Source: a virus. From it: a stretch of DNA of 40,979 bases. The stretch is from the IMG/VR virus record IMGVR_UViG_3300031918_000064, positions 1 through 40,979 of that record. The stretch is one strand, 5' to 3'. Shown piece by piece: positions 21,491 through 30,930 of the stretch (its first letter is position 1; every line of letters begins with the position of its first letter). The notes beneath the pieces were generated by a model that saw only the letters and a list, made by a program, of their open reading frames with translations, had not been told where the DNA came from and ran no database searches. A program made the translations under genes and the position numbers.

Positions 21491-24400
21491 CTACTCCTTT
21501 TCGATGTCGGCTTCTGCCTCATCGGTGCCGCTGGTGCGGTCCTTGCGCATGGTCCGAATTGCATTCAACATGTCCTGGACATCCTGTGGTTGGAAGCCCC
21601 AATCGGAGCTGAGTTCGTGGCGAGACACCCGCTTCTGAAGTTCCTTGTAGAATTCTACGACATTCGGCAAGAGCTTGCCGCCCTCAGCTGCATCCTGGGC
21701 TTTTTGCAGCATCACCGGAAGAGCCGCTTCAAACTCCTGCGGATTCGCGGAGCTAATGACAGCCGTGGCCTTGTCCAGGGTGAGCTTGCTGATACGGTCG
21801 GCCAGCTTTTCTTCACGCGTCTTGGCCGCACCGGCAAGCATGGTGCCGTAGTCCTCAGGGGTGAGCCGCCCTTCGACTATCATCTTTTGCAGACCCTTGA
21901 AGTCGCCCTTGTTCAGAAGGGCCTTGGCGTCCAGCTTGGCGTCTCGCCGGTTGTCGCCCTCGATGCTGGTGTCATCGGCTGGCAGGAGGTTCTTCTGCTG
22001 GAGACCCATCCGGGCCTCAGCCATGGTTTTATCTGGAGAACCGCCCAGTAATTGCAGTGCAGCAGACCGGCCAAGGTCCCCGTGCCCTTCCGTAGCGTTC
22101 ATGAGGTCCTGGCCCCACATGAGAGGAGCCGCACCAGCGCGAACGGTCATCTTGCCCATGTTCTTCAGCAGAGCTGCCTTGTCCTCCGGATCTGCCCCAG
22201 GGAAGTTGTAGAGGTCTGAGAAGTTCCCCTTGGTCGTGCCCCGGGACATGATGTTGGCCAAGAGCTGAAGCTCCGGCCGAAGGATGCCCTGCCCCTGGAG
22301 GAAGTTGCTGGCATCGTAGGTCGTGCCCAGCTTCTCCAGCTGCTTGATGATGTGCGTGGGGCCGCCCCCACGATATTCGGTCTGATCATCCCCGCTCAGG
22401 GTGCGGATGATGGGTGTGGCCACGCCGGCTCCGGCCGCCATGGTGAGGCCCAGGGCTCCCAGCTTGTCGGCATGTTCGACTGGATGGGCCACGCTGTTCA
22501 AGAGCGACTGCCAGGCCCCGAAGCGATAGCGCATGAAGTTCAAGGCATCGCTGTTAGCGGCCTTCTGCATTAGGGCATTGGCTCCCATGCTCACCTTGTT
22601 ATTGCCCTGGAAGCGGAACAGGCTGTTCTTGTAGTCAGGATAGGTCTCGTTCACCGCGTCAATGGCCTTCTTCCAATTGGCTGGAGTCTCAGGCATTTTG
22701 TTCTTCTGCATGTGATCCAGCACCAGGGCCATGCGCATCTGGTCATCGACCTTCCAGGTCATGTTCTTGTTCATGCTGGCGATGGGCATCTGCACCAGGC
22801 CCTTGAGGAGCCCGTGTTGCTTCACGGCATCGACCACGCTTCCTTCAACATCGGCCATGTCGGGGCGATTGACACGCGATTGCTGGTCGTCCACAGCCAA
22901 GCCAGTGGGGGTTTCCACACCCTTGCGATTGCGGGTGGCGATGTCTTCCTGGCCTTCGAAGAGCTTGTCCCAGGACCGGGCCACGTCGCGCCGGGTCATG
23001 AGCGTCCCACCACCAGCCAGGAAGCTGCGCGTGTCGTCGTTCGGCTTCAGCACGGCCATGCGCGCCCGCTCCAGATTGCCGGCCATGCGATCTGCCCCTT
23101 CAGGAGTAAGGGTGCTGGCCCCGGCCGTCTTCACGAAATGCGCGACCATGTTGTGCCAGTGGACAGAAGGATTGGCAAAGCCCAGGTCCATGTAGAGGTC
23201 ACCCATGGACTTCAGGAAGCCCTCGGGCTTGGCGCCGTGAGCCATGGTTTCAAGAAGCTGATTGACCTTGGGTTCCAGAGCATAACCCCGGAGGCCAGGG
23301 GCCCGGCTGAGCACGTTCATGCTCGGCTGCACCCATCCTTCAGGCACCTCGTCTTGTCCAATCTTGCGGCTGAATTTCTGGTTGTTCTGCAATTCATTCA
23401 GGACTTGGGTTCCGCCATGCGCACCAAAGGTATCCACGGAGCCCTCGGCCATGTTGAGCAAAGGATCAGTCCGGTAACGGTTCTGCGGCATCTGGCCATG
23501 GATCTCGGCCGTGGTGGCATCGGTCATCTTGTGCAGGTTCTCGGACCAATCCCGACCAGCACCGACTTTACGCCATACCGGGGAACGCGACCAATGGGCC
23601 TCGTTTCCAGAACCAAAGTTTCGCTGCATCTGGCTCATGTTGCCAGCCGCCTGATTCCAGGCGTCTAGTGCTTTGGCCGCTTTCGGGTCATTGGCCAGAA
23701 GTTCTTTGGGATCCAGATTGCGATCGGCCAGCACACGGGAGACGTGGCTTTCCAGGCCGGTCAAGGCCGCGCTATGGAGCTGCTGGGCATCATCAAGTTT
23801 GATCCCAGTGTCCTGGTAATCAGACTTGGTCTTCTCGATCTTCAGGTCAAGTTGATTGCGAGCCTGGAGAAGCTGATTGCCAATAGTTTTCTCGTCGCTG
23901 GTGAATGCCTCAGCGGGCTTCGAAGTCTGAAGATCCTGAAGCTGGGCAGCGATCTCACCGCGCTGCTGCTGGAGATCCTGAAGCTGGATCTCCAGATCAT
24001 CCAGGGTGTTCATGTGCTTCTCGACCAGCACCCCCGCTTTGTCAACGTCCGCGCCGACGCGCGTCAGCTCGGCACTGGCGTTCTGATCCCGGCGGCCAAC
24101 CAGATCGGCCATGGTGCTCACCATCTTATTGATGACGGGCCGGGCCTCCATACCAAGCGTGGATTTGCGATACATGGAACTGGGCTCTCTGGTTTCAGGA
24201 TCGTAACTCAATGCAGTGCGGCCTTCGTGACTGACCACGGTTCGATCTCCGGCGGCATCTTCGACGGCCATGTAGGTGCGGGGCTTGAGCTGTCCGCTCA
24301 TGGTCTTGGCAATGCCGCCCCCAGTCATGGGCCCGTTGGGCATCTCGGCATGGGGAGACTGCATCAATGCACGGGGCACGTAATAGGGATCGTAGTCATT

Positions 24401-25864
24401 CGCACTATTCCCCTTCATGCCCTGGGTATCGGAATACATTTGCCAAAGCCGCTTGTGGAAGCCAGAGAAGTCGGGATCCTGAAGGATCTTTTCCATGGCC
24501 GCAGGGTCTACGCCCTCCGGAAGAGGGAGCTTGCTGCCTTGACCCTGGGCCCGCTTGGCATCCATGTAATCGAGCAATTGATTGAAGTCGGTGCCGGGGA
24601 ATTTGGACCGGATGGTGTTCACCCAATTCTCAGCCCCAAGCTTCTCGGAAAGGGTGCGCCCCTGGAGAGTCTGGAAGGCCCGCTCCAAGGTCTGAGGCGT
24701 TCGTCCCGTGGAAAGGTCTCCCGGGTCCGTCAACCCGGTGGGAGGGACCTGGGCAGCAGTCCCGCGCTTGAGGGATTCGTAGCCGCCATGCAACGCGCTC
24801 ATGCCTCCCATAAGAGCGAGATTGTGTAGAAAATCCTGACCACTGAATTCGGAAGCCGTGGGGTCCAGATATGTGCGGGCCCGGCCCTCCAGCGCGGTCT
24901 GTGCGGCAGCGTCCGCAGCAGTCAGGCCTCCCTGGGCCAGAGCTTGACCAGCCTCAGGCTCGAGACGAGTCAGGGCGGAGACCCCACGACCCAGGGCCCC
25001 GGATCCGAGGCGAGTCACGCCGAGCATCGGGAGCACGGCCTGGGAAACTGCCATTGTGGTTGCGTAGTTGTGCGCGGCCTGGGGCGTCACCTCAGGATTG
25101 GAACGAGCGGCAGCGTATGATTCAGGATACTGCTTGCCGCCAAAGAAAGCCCCCATCTTGCCCAAGCCGGAGAGCCCGGAGCTTGCGACCCCGGGCTGAA
25201 GGAAAGCTTTGCCGGCCAAGACATTCCAGGCCAGCGGCACCGCTTGATCAGCAGCCGCGCCGAGGGAGGTCTGGGGGCGAACGAGGCCGGTGGTATCACC
25301 GGAGACGGCCGGATCAATCTCAGGCTGGCCCGTGGCATAGACCTTGGTGTAGTCCGCACTGAGAGGATGACCGCCGGTCAAGGTATCAAAGACGGCCCCC
25401 AGGCGAGTAGCTGTGCTAGGGGTCTTGGCCGGAGCCTGGAGGCGACTGGAATAGATCTGGGCCACCTTCATCTCAGTGGCCGGGTCCAGGGAAAGCGTAG
25501 GCCGTCCATCGGCATCTGCAGTGATCTTCGAGGTCCCAGTGTCGATGGCTTTGGCCACGTGCTTCATGGCTTCATCCTTGGCATCGGCCTGGGCCTGGAA
25601 CTTGGCCTCCTGGTCCCCGATGTCCGGAGCATTCAGAGGATCAGGAGGTGTGCTGGCGAGATCTGCCGTGGCCATCGCCACGCCTTTCGGGATGGCGATG
25701 ATGGACTTGCCCAGGGCCTGGGGCCCACGCACGGCGAGCCCAGTGCCCACGTCCTTCCATGGGGTATTCTGGATAGCCTTGACGATGGGCTGAGCCGGCC
25801 GGTATTGACCGGTCATGAGACCAAAAGCCTTCATGATATTGTTGAGCGTGTCTCGGTAGGCCAT
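21491..25864 (-). CDS. 1457-aa giant virion protein, candidate internal/ejection protein
   Basis: This is the largest gene, immediately after two other likely ejection proteins. The N-terminus has 'MAYRDTLNNIMKAFGLMTGQ' and an Ala/Gly-rich region. A long coiled coil lies at about residues 590-705 ('DDLEIQLQDLQQQRGEIAAQ'). The C-terminal third contains 'RYRFGAWQSLLNSVAHPVE'-type helices that could be membrane-active ('LGALGLTMAAGAGVATPIIR'). Size, position and lack of enzyme motifs resemble T7 gp16-type internal core proteins, which form a channel through the cell envelope. No transglycosylase motif is visible, unlike T7 gp16. The assignment is by position and architecture. Confidence 0.7.
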   Translation of the reverse strand: MAYRDTLNNIMKAFGLMTGQYRPAQPIVKAIQNTPWKDVGTGLAVRGPQALGKSIIAIPKGVAMATADLASTPPDPLNAPDIGDQEAKFQAQADAKDEAMKHVAKAIDTGTSKITADADGRPTLSLDPATEMKVAQIYSSRLQAPAKTPSTATRLGAVFDTLTGGHPLSADYTKVYATGQPEIDPAVSGDTTGLVRPQTSLGAAADQAVPLAWNVLAGKAFLQPGVASSGLSGLGKMGAFFGGKQYPESYAAARSNPEVTPQAAHNYATTMAVSQAVLPMLGVTRLGSGALGRGVSALTRLEPEAGQALAQGGLTAADAAAQTALEGRARTYLDPTASEFSGQDFLHNLALMGGMSALHGGYESLKRGTAAQVPPTGLTDPGDLSTGRTPQTLERAFQTLQGRTLSEKLGAENWVNTIRSKFPGTDFNQLLDYMDAKRAQGQGSKLPLPEGVDPAAMEKILQDPDFSGFHKRLWQMYSDTQGMKGNSANDYDPYYVPRALMQSPHAEMPNGPMTGGGIAKTMSGQLKPRTYMAVEDAAGDRTVVSHEGRTALSYDPETREPSSMYRKSTLGMEARPVINKMVSTMADLVGRRDQNASAELTRVGADVDKAGVLVEKHMNTLDDLEIQLQDLQQQRGEIAAQLQDLQTSKPAEAFTSDEKTIGNQLLQARNQLDLKIEKTKSDYQDTGIKLDDAQQLHSAALTGLESHVSRVLADRNLDPKELLANDPKAAKALDAWNQAAGNMSQMQRNFGSGNEAHWSRSPVWRKVGAGRDWSENLHKMTDATTAEIHGQMPQNRYRTDPLLNMAEGSVDTFGAHGGTQVLNELQNNQKFSRKIGQDEVPEGWVQPSMNVLSRAPGLRGYALEPKVNQLLETMAHGAKPEGFLKSMGDLYMDLGFANPSVHWHNMVAHFVKTAGASTLTPEGADRMAGNLERARMAVLKPNDDTRSFLAGGGTLMTRRDVARSWDKLFEGQEDIATRNRKGVETPTGLAVDDQQSRVNRPDMADVEGSVVDAVKQHGLLKGLVQMPIASMNKNMTWKVDDQMRMALVLDHMQKNKMPETPANWKKAIDAVNETYPDYKNSLFRFQGNNKVSMGANALMQKAANSDALNFMRYRFGAWQSLLNSVAHPVEHADKLGALGLTMAAGAGVATPIIRTLSGDDQTEYRGGGPTHIIKQLEKLGTTYDASNFLQGQGILRPELQLLANIMSRGTTKGNFSDLYNFPGADPEDKAALLKNMGKMTVRAGAAPLMWGQDLMNATEGHGDLGRSAALQLLGGSPDKTMAEARMGLQQKNLLPADDTSIEGDNRRDAKLDAKALLNKGDFKGLQKMIVEGRLTPEDYGTMLAGAAKTREEKLADRISKLTLDKATAVISSANPQEFEAALPVMLQKAQDAAEGGKLLPNVVEFYKELQKRVSRHELSSDWGFQPQDVQDMLNAIRTMRKDRTSGTDEAEADIEKE

Positions 25865-25867
25865 GGC

Positions 25868-27010
25868 TTATTCCACCCCAGAGACAGTATCCATCTGGGC
25901 CTTGTAGGCGTCGAGCGCAGCATTGTAGGCGGTGATCTGGGCCTGGATCGGGGCAATGTTCGTGGCGGCCCAGGTCTTGCTGAAATGCATGGGGTCCTTC
26001 ATCTTGGCGGCGAGCTGAGTCTGAAGAGTCTTGATCTGGGCATTCGTGCTATCCATCTTGGCCTTGACCCCGGCCACCCGATGATCCACGGCCTTGGAAC
26101 CGGCACCGACAGAAGCACCAGCCCGTGCGACGTTGGTCGCATTCAGAGCGCGGCCTTCACCCACCGCCTCGGATCCCTTGTCCTTCAAGGTCTTCCGTTC
26201 CATTTCAGTCACAGCGGTATTGGCCTTGAAGCCATTCAGCAGGGCCGCCAGCTCAGACACGTTCATCTTGGAGAACTTCTGGTCAAGGGCAGAACTGAGC
26301 TGGTCCTGGGCCGAAGCCCAAGCGCGGCCGGCAATGGGTCCTGAGGTATTGGCCAAAACGTCCATGTTGGTATCCGGCCGAGATCCAATGTTGCTGGCGG
26401 CCTCGGCCACTGGGGCGGCCATGGGATTGTTCTTACCGAGAAGGGTATTCTGTGCAGCCTGCACCTTGCCCAGGGTGGGAATCATTCTGGCGAAGGGGCT
26501 CCCCTCAGAAGGCGTCGGGACAGCACCGGCCGCAGCCGCCAAGGTGGGCGAGACGGGGGCCGCCTGGGCAGGGCGAACAAGGCCCAGAGCCGTGGCAAGG
26601 TTGGAAGCCATCGGGGAACTGGGAGCTGCCTGGGGCTGCATGATGGCATTCCCAGCCGCCGTGATCTTGGCCGGATCGACCTGACTGGGATCACCTCCAA
26701 GAATGATGGGGGCCTGAGGATTCCTGGCCTCGCGGAGAATATCCGCTGCATGAGGAGCCTGGAATAGACCAGCCATGCGAGGGTTGCTGCCATAGATATC
26801 ACCAAGCGCAGAATAGAGTTCTGGCGAGGCCGTGTCCCGCATCATGGCAAGCTTTGTGGCCAAATCATTCTGGTGGTCCTGATACTGGGCCATCTCGTCA
26901 CTGAGGTCATGATTCGCACCTCGGACATCGTCAATGAAGCTGTAGGGACGGGGCTGGATTCCACCCCCGCCAGGGGCATAGGGCATACGAAAGAAATTGG
27001 ACGAAAGCAT
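25868..27010 (-). CDS. 380-aa Ala-rich virion protein, candidate internal/ejection protein
   Basis: I chose the ATG at 27010 with AGGGGGC upstream. An extension to 27112 overlaps the preceding gene and lacks a ribosome binding site. The protein has a short Pro/Gly-rich start ('FRMPYAPGGGGIQPRPYSFI'), helical Ala-rich segments, and a C-terminal coiled coil ('VKAKMDSTNAQIKTLQTQLA'). This is typical of internal virion proteins that are released with the DNA. It sits between two other candidates of the same type. There is no specific family match. Confidence 0.65.
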   Translation of the reverse strand: MLSSNFFRMPYAPGGGGIQPRPYSFIDDVRGANHDLSDEMAQYQDHQNDLATKLAMMRDTASPELYSALGDIYGSNPRMAGLFQAPHAADILREARNPQAPIILGGDPSQVDPAKITAAGNAIMQPQAAPSSPMASNLATALGLVRPAQAAPVSPTLAAAAGAVPTPSEGSPFARMIPTLGKVQAAQNTLLGKNNPMAAPVAEAASNIGSRPDTNMDVLANTSGPIAGRAWASAQDQLSSALDQKFSKMNVSELAALLNGFKANTAVTEMERKTLKDKGSEAVGEGRALNATNVARAGASVGAGSKAVDHRVAGVKAKMDSTNAQIKTLQTQLAAKMKDPMHFSKTWAATNIAPIQAQITAYNAALDAYKAQMDTVSGVE

Positions 27011-27018
27011 GGTGCCCC

Positions 27019-28059
27019 CTATCGCGTTCCATTGGGATTGCTGGAGCTGGCATAGGAACTGTTCGGATTCCCAGAGTTGGTATAGGTCTTGCCATTCCAG
27101 CCCGTGCCCCAATACTGCGGAGAGAACCCAAGAGCGGCAGTAGTCCCGCCATAATATCCGGCGGTGCCCATCTTGGCGGCACCGGCAAGGGTGCTCCAGA
27201 TGCTCTGGTTATTGGCATTAGCAACATTGGTCTTCTGCTGCTGCCAATTGGACTGGAGTTCATTGTTGTAGGAAGCGAGCTGCTGGGCTAGACTTTCCTG
27301 GGCCTGGGTCGCACTGTTCTGGCCGGCTGAGATGCTGGCACTGAGACCAAGGTTAGAGTTGGCCGCCGTGAGGATGCCCTGTTTGGCAGACTCGTCAGCC
27401 GCTTTGAGCTGGCGGTAATAATCCTCGCTCTGGACAGCTACCCCGGTTTTGTCGGTGGCATAGCGGCGGGCCATCTCGTCCTGGCCCCAATCGTTCATTG
27501 TGCTGCTGGCCATGCCGCGCTTGGCCATGGTCTGAGCATTCTGATCAGTAGCTTCCTTGTAGCCGGTATCCAGGGTATCGGTCAGGTATTTATTGACCGT
27601 GTCCGTGCCGCCCTGATAGCGCAGCAGATCGGTGGCAGAACTTTGGCCAATGGGCGAATACCCAAGATCAACGTCCTTCATGTTGTTCATTGTTGCGGTT
27701 AGATCCTTGATTCTGGAAAGGATCTCGGTATTGGCATCGCTGCTATAGGACGGATCGTATTGAGCCTGGAGAGCCTGGATCTGGGATTGAATACCTGCTT
27801 TGGCCGTATCCAGATTGCCGACACCCATGATCTTGTTCTGGATCAGCTTGTTACCATAATTGGACGCCAAATCATCGGCGGTCGTGCGACTGTCCAGAGT
27901 GATATAGCCATTCCGATTCGGGTCCCAGATTTGCATAGCCCCGTTCGACCCATAATAATTACTGGGCAGGCTAGGTTGGGCAGAGGTCTTCTGCTGCGAT
28001 CCAAAGTAATTGGCCGCCGCAGAACCAAGGAGCAACGCTGCATCATCCCATCCAAACAT
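27019..28059 (-). CDS. 346-aa virion protein, candidate DNA-ejection protein
   Basis: The ATG has ATGGAGG upstream and overlaps the GNAT-like stop. The N-terminus 'MFGWDDAALLLGSAAANYFG' then 'SQQ' is the typical start of podovirus ejection/internal proteins: a small hydrophobic helix followed by Gln/Ser. The rest is Gln/Ala/Asn-rich and helical ('AGIQSQIQALQAQYDPSYSS', 'ESLAQQLASYNNELQSNWQQ'), with a Gly/Ser/Asn-rich tail. It probably lies inside the head and is injected with the genome. Confidence 0.72.
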   Translation of the reverse strand: MFGWDDAALLLGSAAANYFGSQQKTSAQPSLPSNYYGSNGAMQIWDPNRNGYITLDSRTTADDLASNYGNKLIQNKIMGVGNLDTAKAGIQSQIQALQAQYDPSYSSDANTEILSRIKDLTATMNNMKDVDLGYSPIGQSSATDLLRYQGGTDTVNKYLTDTLDTGYKEATDQNAQTMAKRGMASSTMNDWGQDEMARRYATDKTGVAVQSEDYYRQLKAADESAKQGILTAANSNLGLSASISAGQNSATQAQESLAQQLASYNNELQSNWQQQKTNVANANNQSIWSTLAGAAKMGTAGYYGGTTAALGFSPQYWGTGWNGKTYTNSGNPNSSYASSSNPNGTR

Positions 28060-28587
28060 TTATGCCTCCATCGCCGTTTCCTTGGCCTTGTGCCACCAAA
28101 CAGGAAGATCCTCAGAGATCAACCCCAGGATAGCAAGATCCTGCCACTTCTCTCCGATTCGAATTCCTTTTCTACACCCACCGATTCGGGTTTCTTCCTT
28201 GAACCGCCAGGAAGAAAGGAGCTTGATATGCTTCAGCCGAGACAAGGGGATATTGGCTTGGATGCGCTCCAGCTCCAGCTCCTTGAACCAGAGGTTCCAG
28301 AGCACCTGACCAAATTCCCTGAATTCAGGCTTCAGGTCTTTGGTCTGGCCCTTGCGCTCCAGGAAGAGCCATACCGTTGCGGTCTTTGGCTGCGGACCCA
28401 CAAGCATGGCCAGGATGGCGAACGGCCCCGCTTCATCCTTGAGCATGAACCACTTGATCGCCTTGCCGATGGCTTCAAGAACAGGGTAGTTGTCCAGGTA
28501 ATCGGGCATGAAGCCGCTTTCAGTCAGCCCCTTGCGGAAGATCGCGGGATCCTGGTTGGTGCCGAGATATTCAATCGTCTGGCTCAT
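28060..28587 (-). CDS. GNAT-like acyltransferase-fold virion protein
   Basis: The 175-aa product ends with a segment close to the GNAT C-terminal pattern: 'IPLSRLKHIKLLSSWRFKEE', then 'GIRIGEKWQDLAILGLI'. This matches the helix that holds acetyl-CoA followed by the final strands. In T7-like and related podoviruses a GNAT-fold protein sits between the tail and internal proteins, as here. I do not see a clear R/QxxGxG/A pyrophosphate loop, so it may be structural rather than catalytic. It overlaps the nozzle gene by four bases. Confidence 0.72.
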   Translation of the reverse strand: MSQTIEYLGTNQDPAIFRKGLTESGFMPDYLDNYPVLEAIGKAIKWFMLKDEAGPFAILAMLVGPQPKTATVWLFLERKGQTKDLKPEFREFGQVLWNLWFKELELERIQANIPLSRLKHIKLLSSWRFKEETRIGGCRKGIRIGEKWQDLAILGLISEDLPVWWHKAKETAMEA

Positions 28588-30203
28588 CGAAGCCCCTTTT
28601 CACGCGGGCTGGTCCTCCAGCCCATGATTTCAACCGTGCCCTGTCCCTTCGAGATGAAAGCTAGCGAGAACAGTTTACCAATCCCGTAGATATCCACACG
28701 GTTTAATTGAGTCGTGATCTCAGCTCCCCACTGACCCGTGGTCTCATCGGACCCTGGTCCCCAGCGCATGACCAGAGGATCAAGATCAGCTTCGCTTTCT
28801 CCCCATTCGCCGCCATCTGTAATAACATCAAGAACTTGGGAGCCTTCGTAAGATCCATAGTCAAAGTCGTAATCAACCTCAAGAGTGTCAATATCATTGC
28901 GGCAAATGACATCGACATACGGAACAGTCTTCGACATATCAGGAGAACCGAAGTAATAAGGCATCGTCAAATAGACGGCTTCAATATCAGCACCGGCGTC
29001 AGAGCTACCTTGGTGCAGATTGACGAATGAAAAGCCTCCAGCAGGAAGCCTTACACTTGCATAGACCGTTCCATTTGGGGCGACGGAAACGCCCGTCACA
29101 GACCAATCTTTGTATCGATACCAGGCTTTGATATCGTATTGATAGATATAGCCCATATTGGGGGTTGAATCGCCAAGCATCGGAGCGAACCAGATCACTC
29201 GGCGGCGCTTCACATCATGATAGCCAACAATGTTTTGCCAAGCATCCCGGTTGATGTTCTTCATGATATGCGGCTGGACGGGAATGCCGACTAGATTACT
29301 GTTCATTTCAGTGGCATTCAAAAGCCGCATGAGATTCGCAGGCCCGTATTCACTCCAGAAATAGGTATCGCTCCCGACTTGGATCACGGAATCGGGGCCA
29401 CCAGGGCATCCAATAATCAGGATATAGGAAAGCGTGATCCCGGTAGTGGTCCCATCGGTGCTCCCAGGGCCATCCCCGCTGTAGACCAAGGTCCGTTCCG
29501 TAGTGAAAACGACCGTGTAGCCGAACTTCCCGATGACTGCTTGGATCGAATCGCCGTCAGCCGCACCGACAATGAACGCGCCAGCACCGGCAACGCCAGT
29601 GGTGAGCCAATTCGTTGGCGCTCCGAGTTCACAGAAATAGACCTTGGTCCGGTTCCAGGCAAACATCCGTTCGTCCTGACCACGGTTGACCACGGTGAAG
29701 CCGATCGGCGGAGAAGCCGACCATTCTGTCGGGAGTTTCGAGACGCCAGAATTGGCGTCCATCGAAACCTGGGTCATGGTCTTCACAACCGAAGGCGACC
29801 CCGGGATGATGACGATGGGCGGATTGAGCCCGTTGGCAAGCCAGAGCTTGCCCTGCCACTGCCAACCACGCCAACGCACCCCAGCCGTGATTACGCAGCC
29901 AGTTGCGGACAAAGCTGTCTTGGAGCCGCCTGTGATCTGGTAGACCACTCCTGCACTGATCGCGTATTCCTGCACCGTGCCGGTGTCAGTGACGAAGAGG
30001 AAAACCCCATCCATGGCAAGATCGAAAGGGCAAAGGGAAACGAACCCGGAACGTTTGATCAAAGACCCCTGAAGAGTTAGATCCCAGTTAAGATCCTCTC
30101 TGGCCCCATTCGGGTTCATATTGAGGTCAGACGACGTATCGCTTACCCCGCCAAAGTTCCGGATGCTGGGCGCAGGAGAAAGCTTTCCGAGATACTGGCT
30201 CAT
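28584..30203 (-). CDS. 539-aa beta-propeller tail/nozzle protein (P22 gp10-like)
   Basis: I chose the ATG at 30203, which overlaps the adaptor stop (TAATG). An upstream frame to 30314 is inside the adaptor gene. The protein is built of repeated beta blades with hallmark pieces: 'RMFAWNRTKVYFCELGAPTN', then 'GDSIQAVIGKFGYTVVFTTE', then 'RTLVYSGDGPGS'. These resemble the packaged-DNA stabilisation/nozzle proteins of short-tailed phages, which close the portal and form the tail tip. Gene order directly after the adaptor agrees. There is no enzyme motif. Confidence 0.82.
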   Translation of the reverse strand: MSQYLGKLSPAPSIRNFGGVSDTSSDLNMNPNGAREDLNWDLTLQGSLIKRSGFVSLCPFDLAMDGVFLFVTDTGTVQEYAISAGVVYQITGGSKTALSATGCVITAGVRWRGWQWQGKLWLANGLNPPIVIIPGSPSVVKTMTQVSMDANSGVSKLPTEWSASPPIGFTVVNRGQDERMFAWNRTKVYFCELGAPTNWLTTGVAGAGAFIVGAADGDSIQAVIGKFGYTVVFTTERTLVYSGDGPGSTDGTTTGITLSYILIIGCPGGPDSVIQVGSDTYFWSEYGPANLMRLLNATEMNSNLVGIPVQPHIMKNINRDAWQNIVGYHDVKRRRVIWFAPMLGDSTPNMGYIYQYDIKAWYRYKDWSVTGVSVAPNGTVYASVRLPAGGFSFVNLHQGSSDAGADIEAVYLTMPYYFGSPDMSKTVPYVDVICRNDIDTLEVDYDFDYGSYEGSQVLDVITDGGEWGESEADLDPLVMRWGPGSDETTGQWGAEITTQLNRVDIYGIGKLFSLAFISKGQGTVEIMGWRTSPREKGLR

Positions 30204-30904
30204 TAGAACCCCCTGTAGGAAGTCCGGCTTGGGATACCAGCGAGCTTCAGCCCTTGACGTTTCCCAGCCCGGCCAAGGTAAGAGGTGAGCTTGGTCGTAA
30301 AGAGTTGTTCCCAATGCTGTTGGTCATTCTGGATATCCATCGGGGAAAACTCATTCTGCTTCTTCCAGGTGATGATCCCCCGGAGCTTCAGCAGGTCCAG
30401 GAATTCCATGGGCAGGTTCGGGACATCAAGATCATTTACTACTAAAACTGGTCTTCGGTAGTAGTTGAGCATGAGCTGCGGGAGCTTGACCACGAAGGTA
30501 GCGTCAGGAGCTGGGCTGAAGCGAAGATGCCCAGGGTCAGCCATGGTGAAACAGGTTGGGCTGCCAGGCACGACAGGCTTGGAATTGAACCCAGCCGGGT
30601 CGATATAGAAGATCACCCCCGAAGGAATCTCGATGTCCTTCCAGATCGAGGCGAAGTCGGATGGCACCGGATAATCGGAGACCCCTTCTGCCATGGTGAT
30701 AGCCTGCGCGGCCTCACGGTGCTTCCATTTCCCGCGCACATAGATCTCGATGATCGCATCGTTGATTCCGTTCACGATGGCGTTGATGGTTGGCTTGGCA
30801 TTGGCGACCGTTTTGACACGCTGCTGCTTGCACTCGTCAAGGGCGAAATTCACCAATGCCAAGAGGTTCGGCATGTTCTGGACAATGGATTGAAGGATTG
30901 GCAT
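30203..30904 (-). CDS. Tail adaptor protein (gp4/gp11-like)
   Basis: The 233-aa protein has a helical start ('LLALVNFALDECKQQRV'), a beta middle ('YPVPSDFASIWKDIEIPSGV'), a 'LMLNYYRRPVLVVN' strand, and a helical end ('EFLDLLKLRGIITWKKQNEF', then 'QLFTTKLTSYLG'). This is the usual layout of the adaptor that sits under the portal ring in podoviruses. AAGGTG precedes the ATG. It is followed immediately by the nozzle gene, as in P22-like tails. Confidence 0.82.
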   Translation of the reverse strand: MPILQSIVQNMPNLLALVNFALDECKQQRVKTVANAKPTINAIVNGINDAIIEIYVRGKWKHREAAQAITMAEGVSDYPVPSDFASIWKDIEIPSGVIFYIDPAGFNSKPVVPGSPTCFTMADPGHLRFSPAPDATFVVKLPQLMLNYYRRPVLVVNDLDVPNLPMEFLDLLKLRGIITWKKQNEFSPMDIQNDQQHWEQLFTTKLTSYLGRAGKRQGLKLAGIPSRTSYRGF

Positions 30905-30930
30905 CGCATCACCTTTTGACTTGACGGTTG

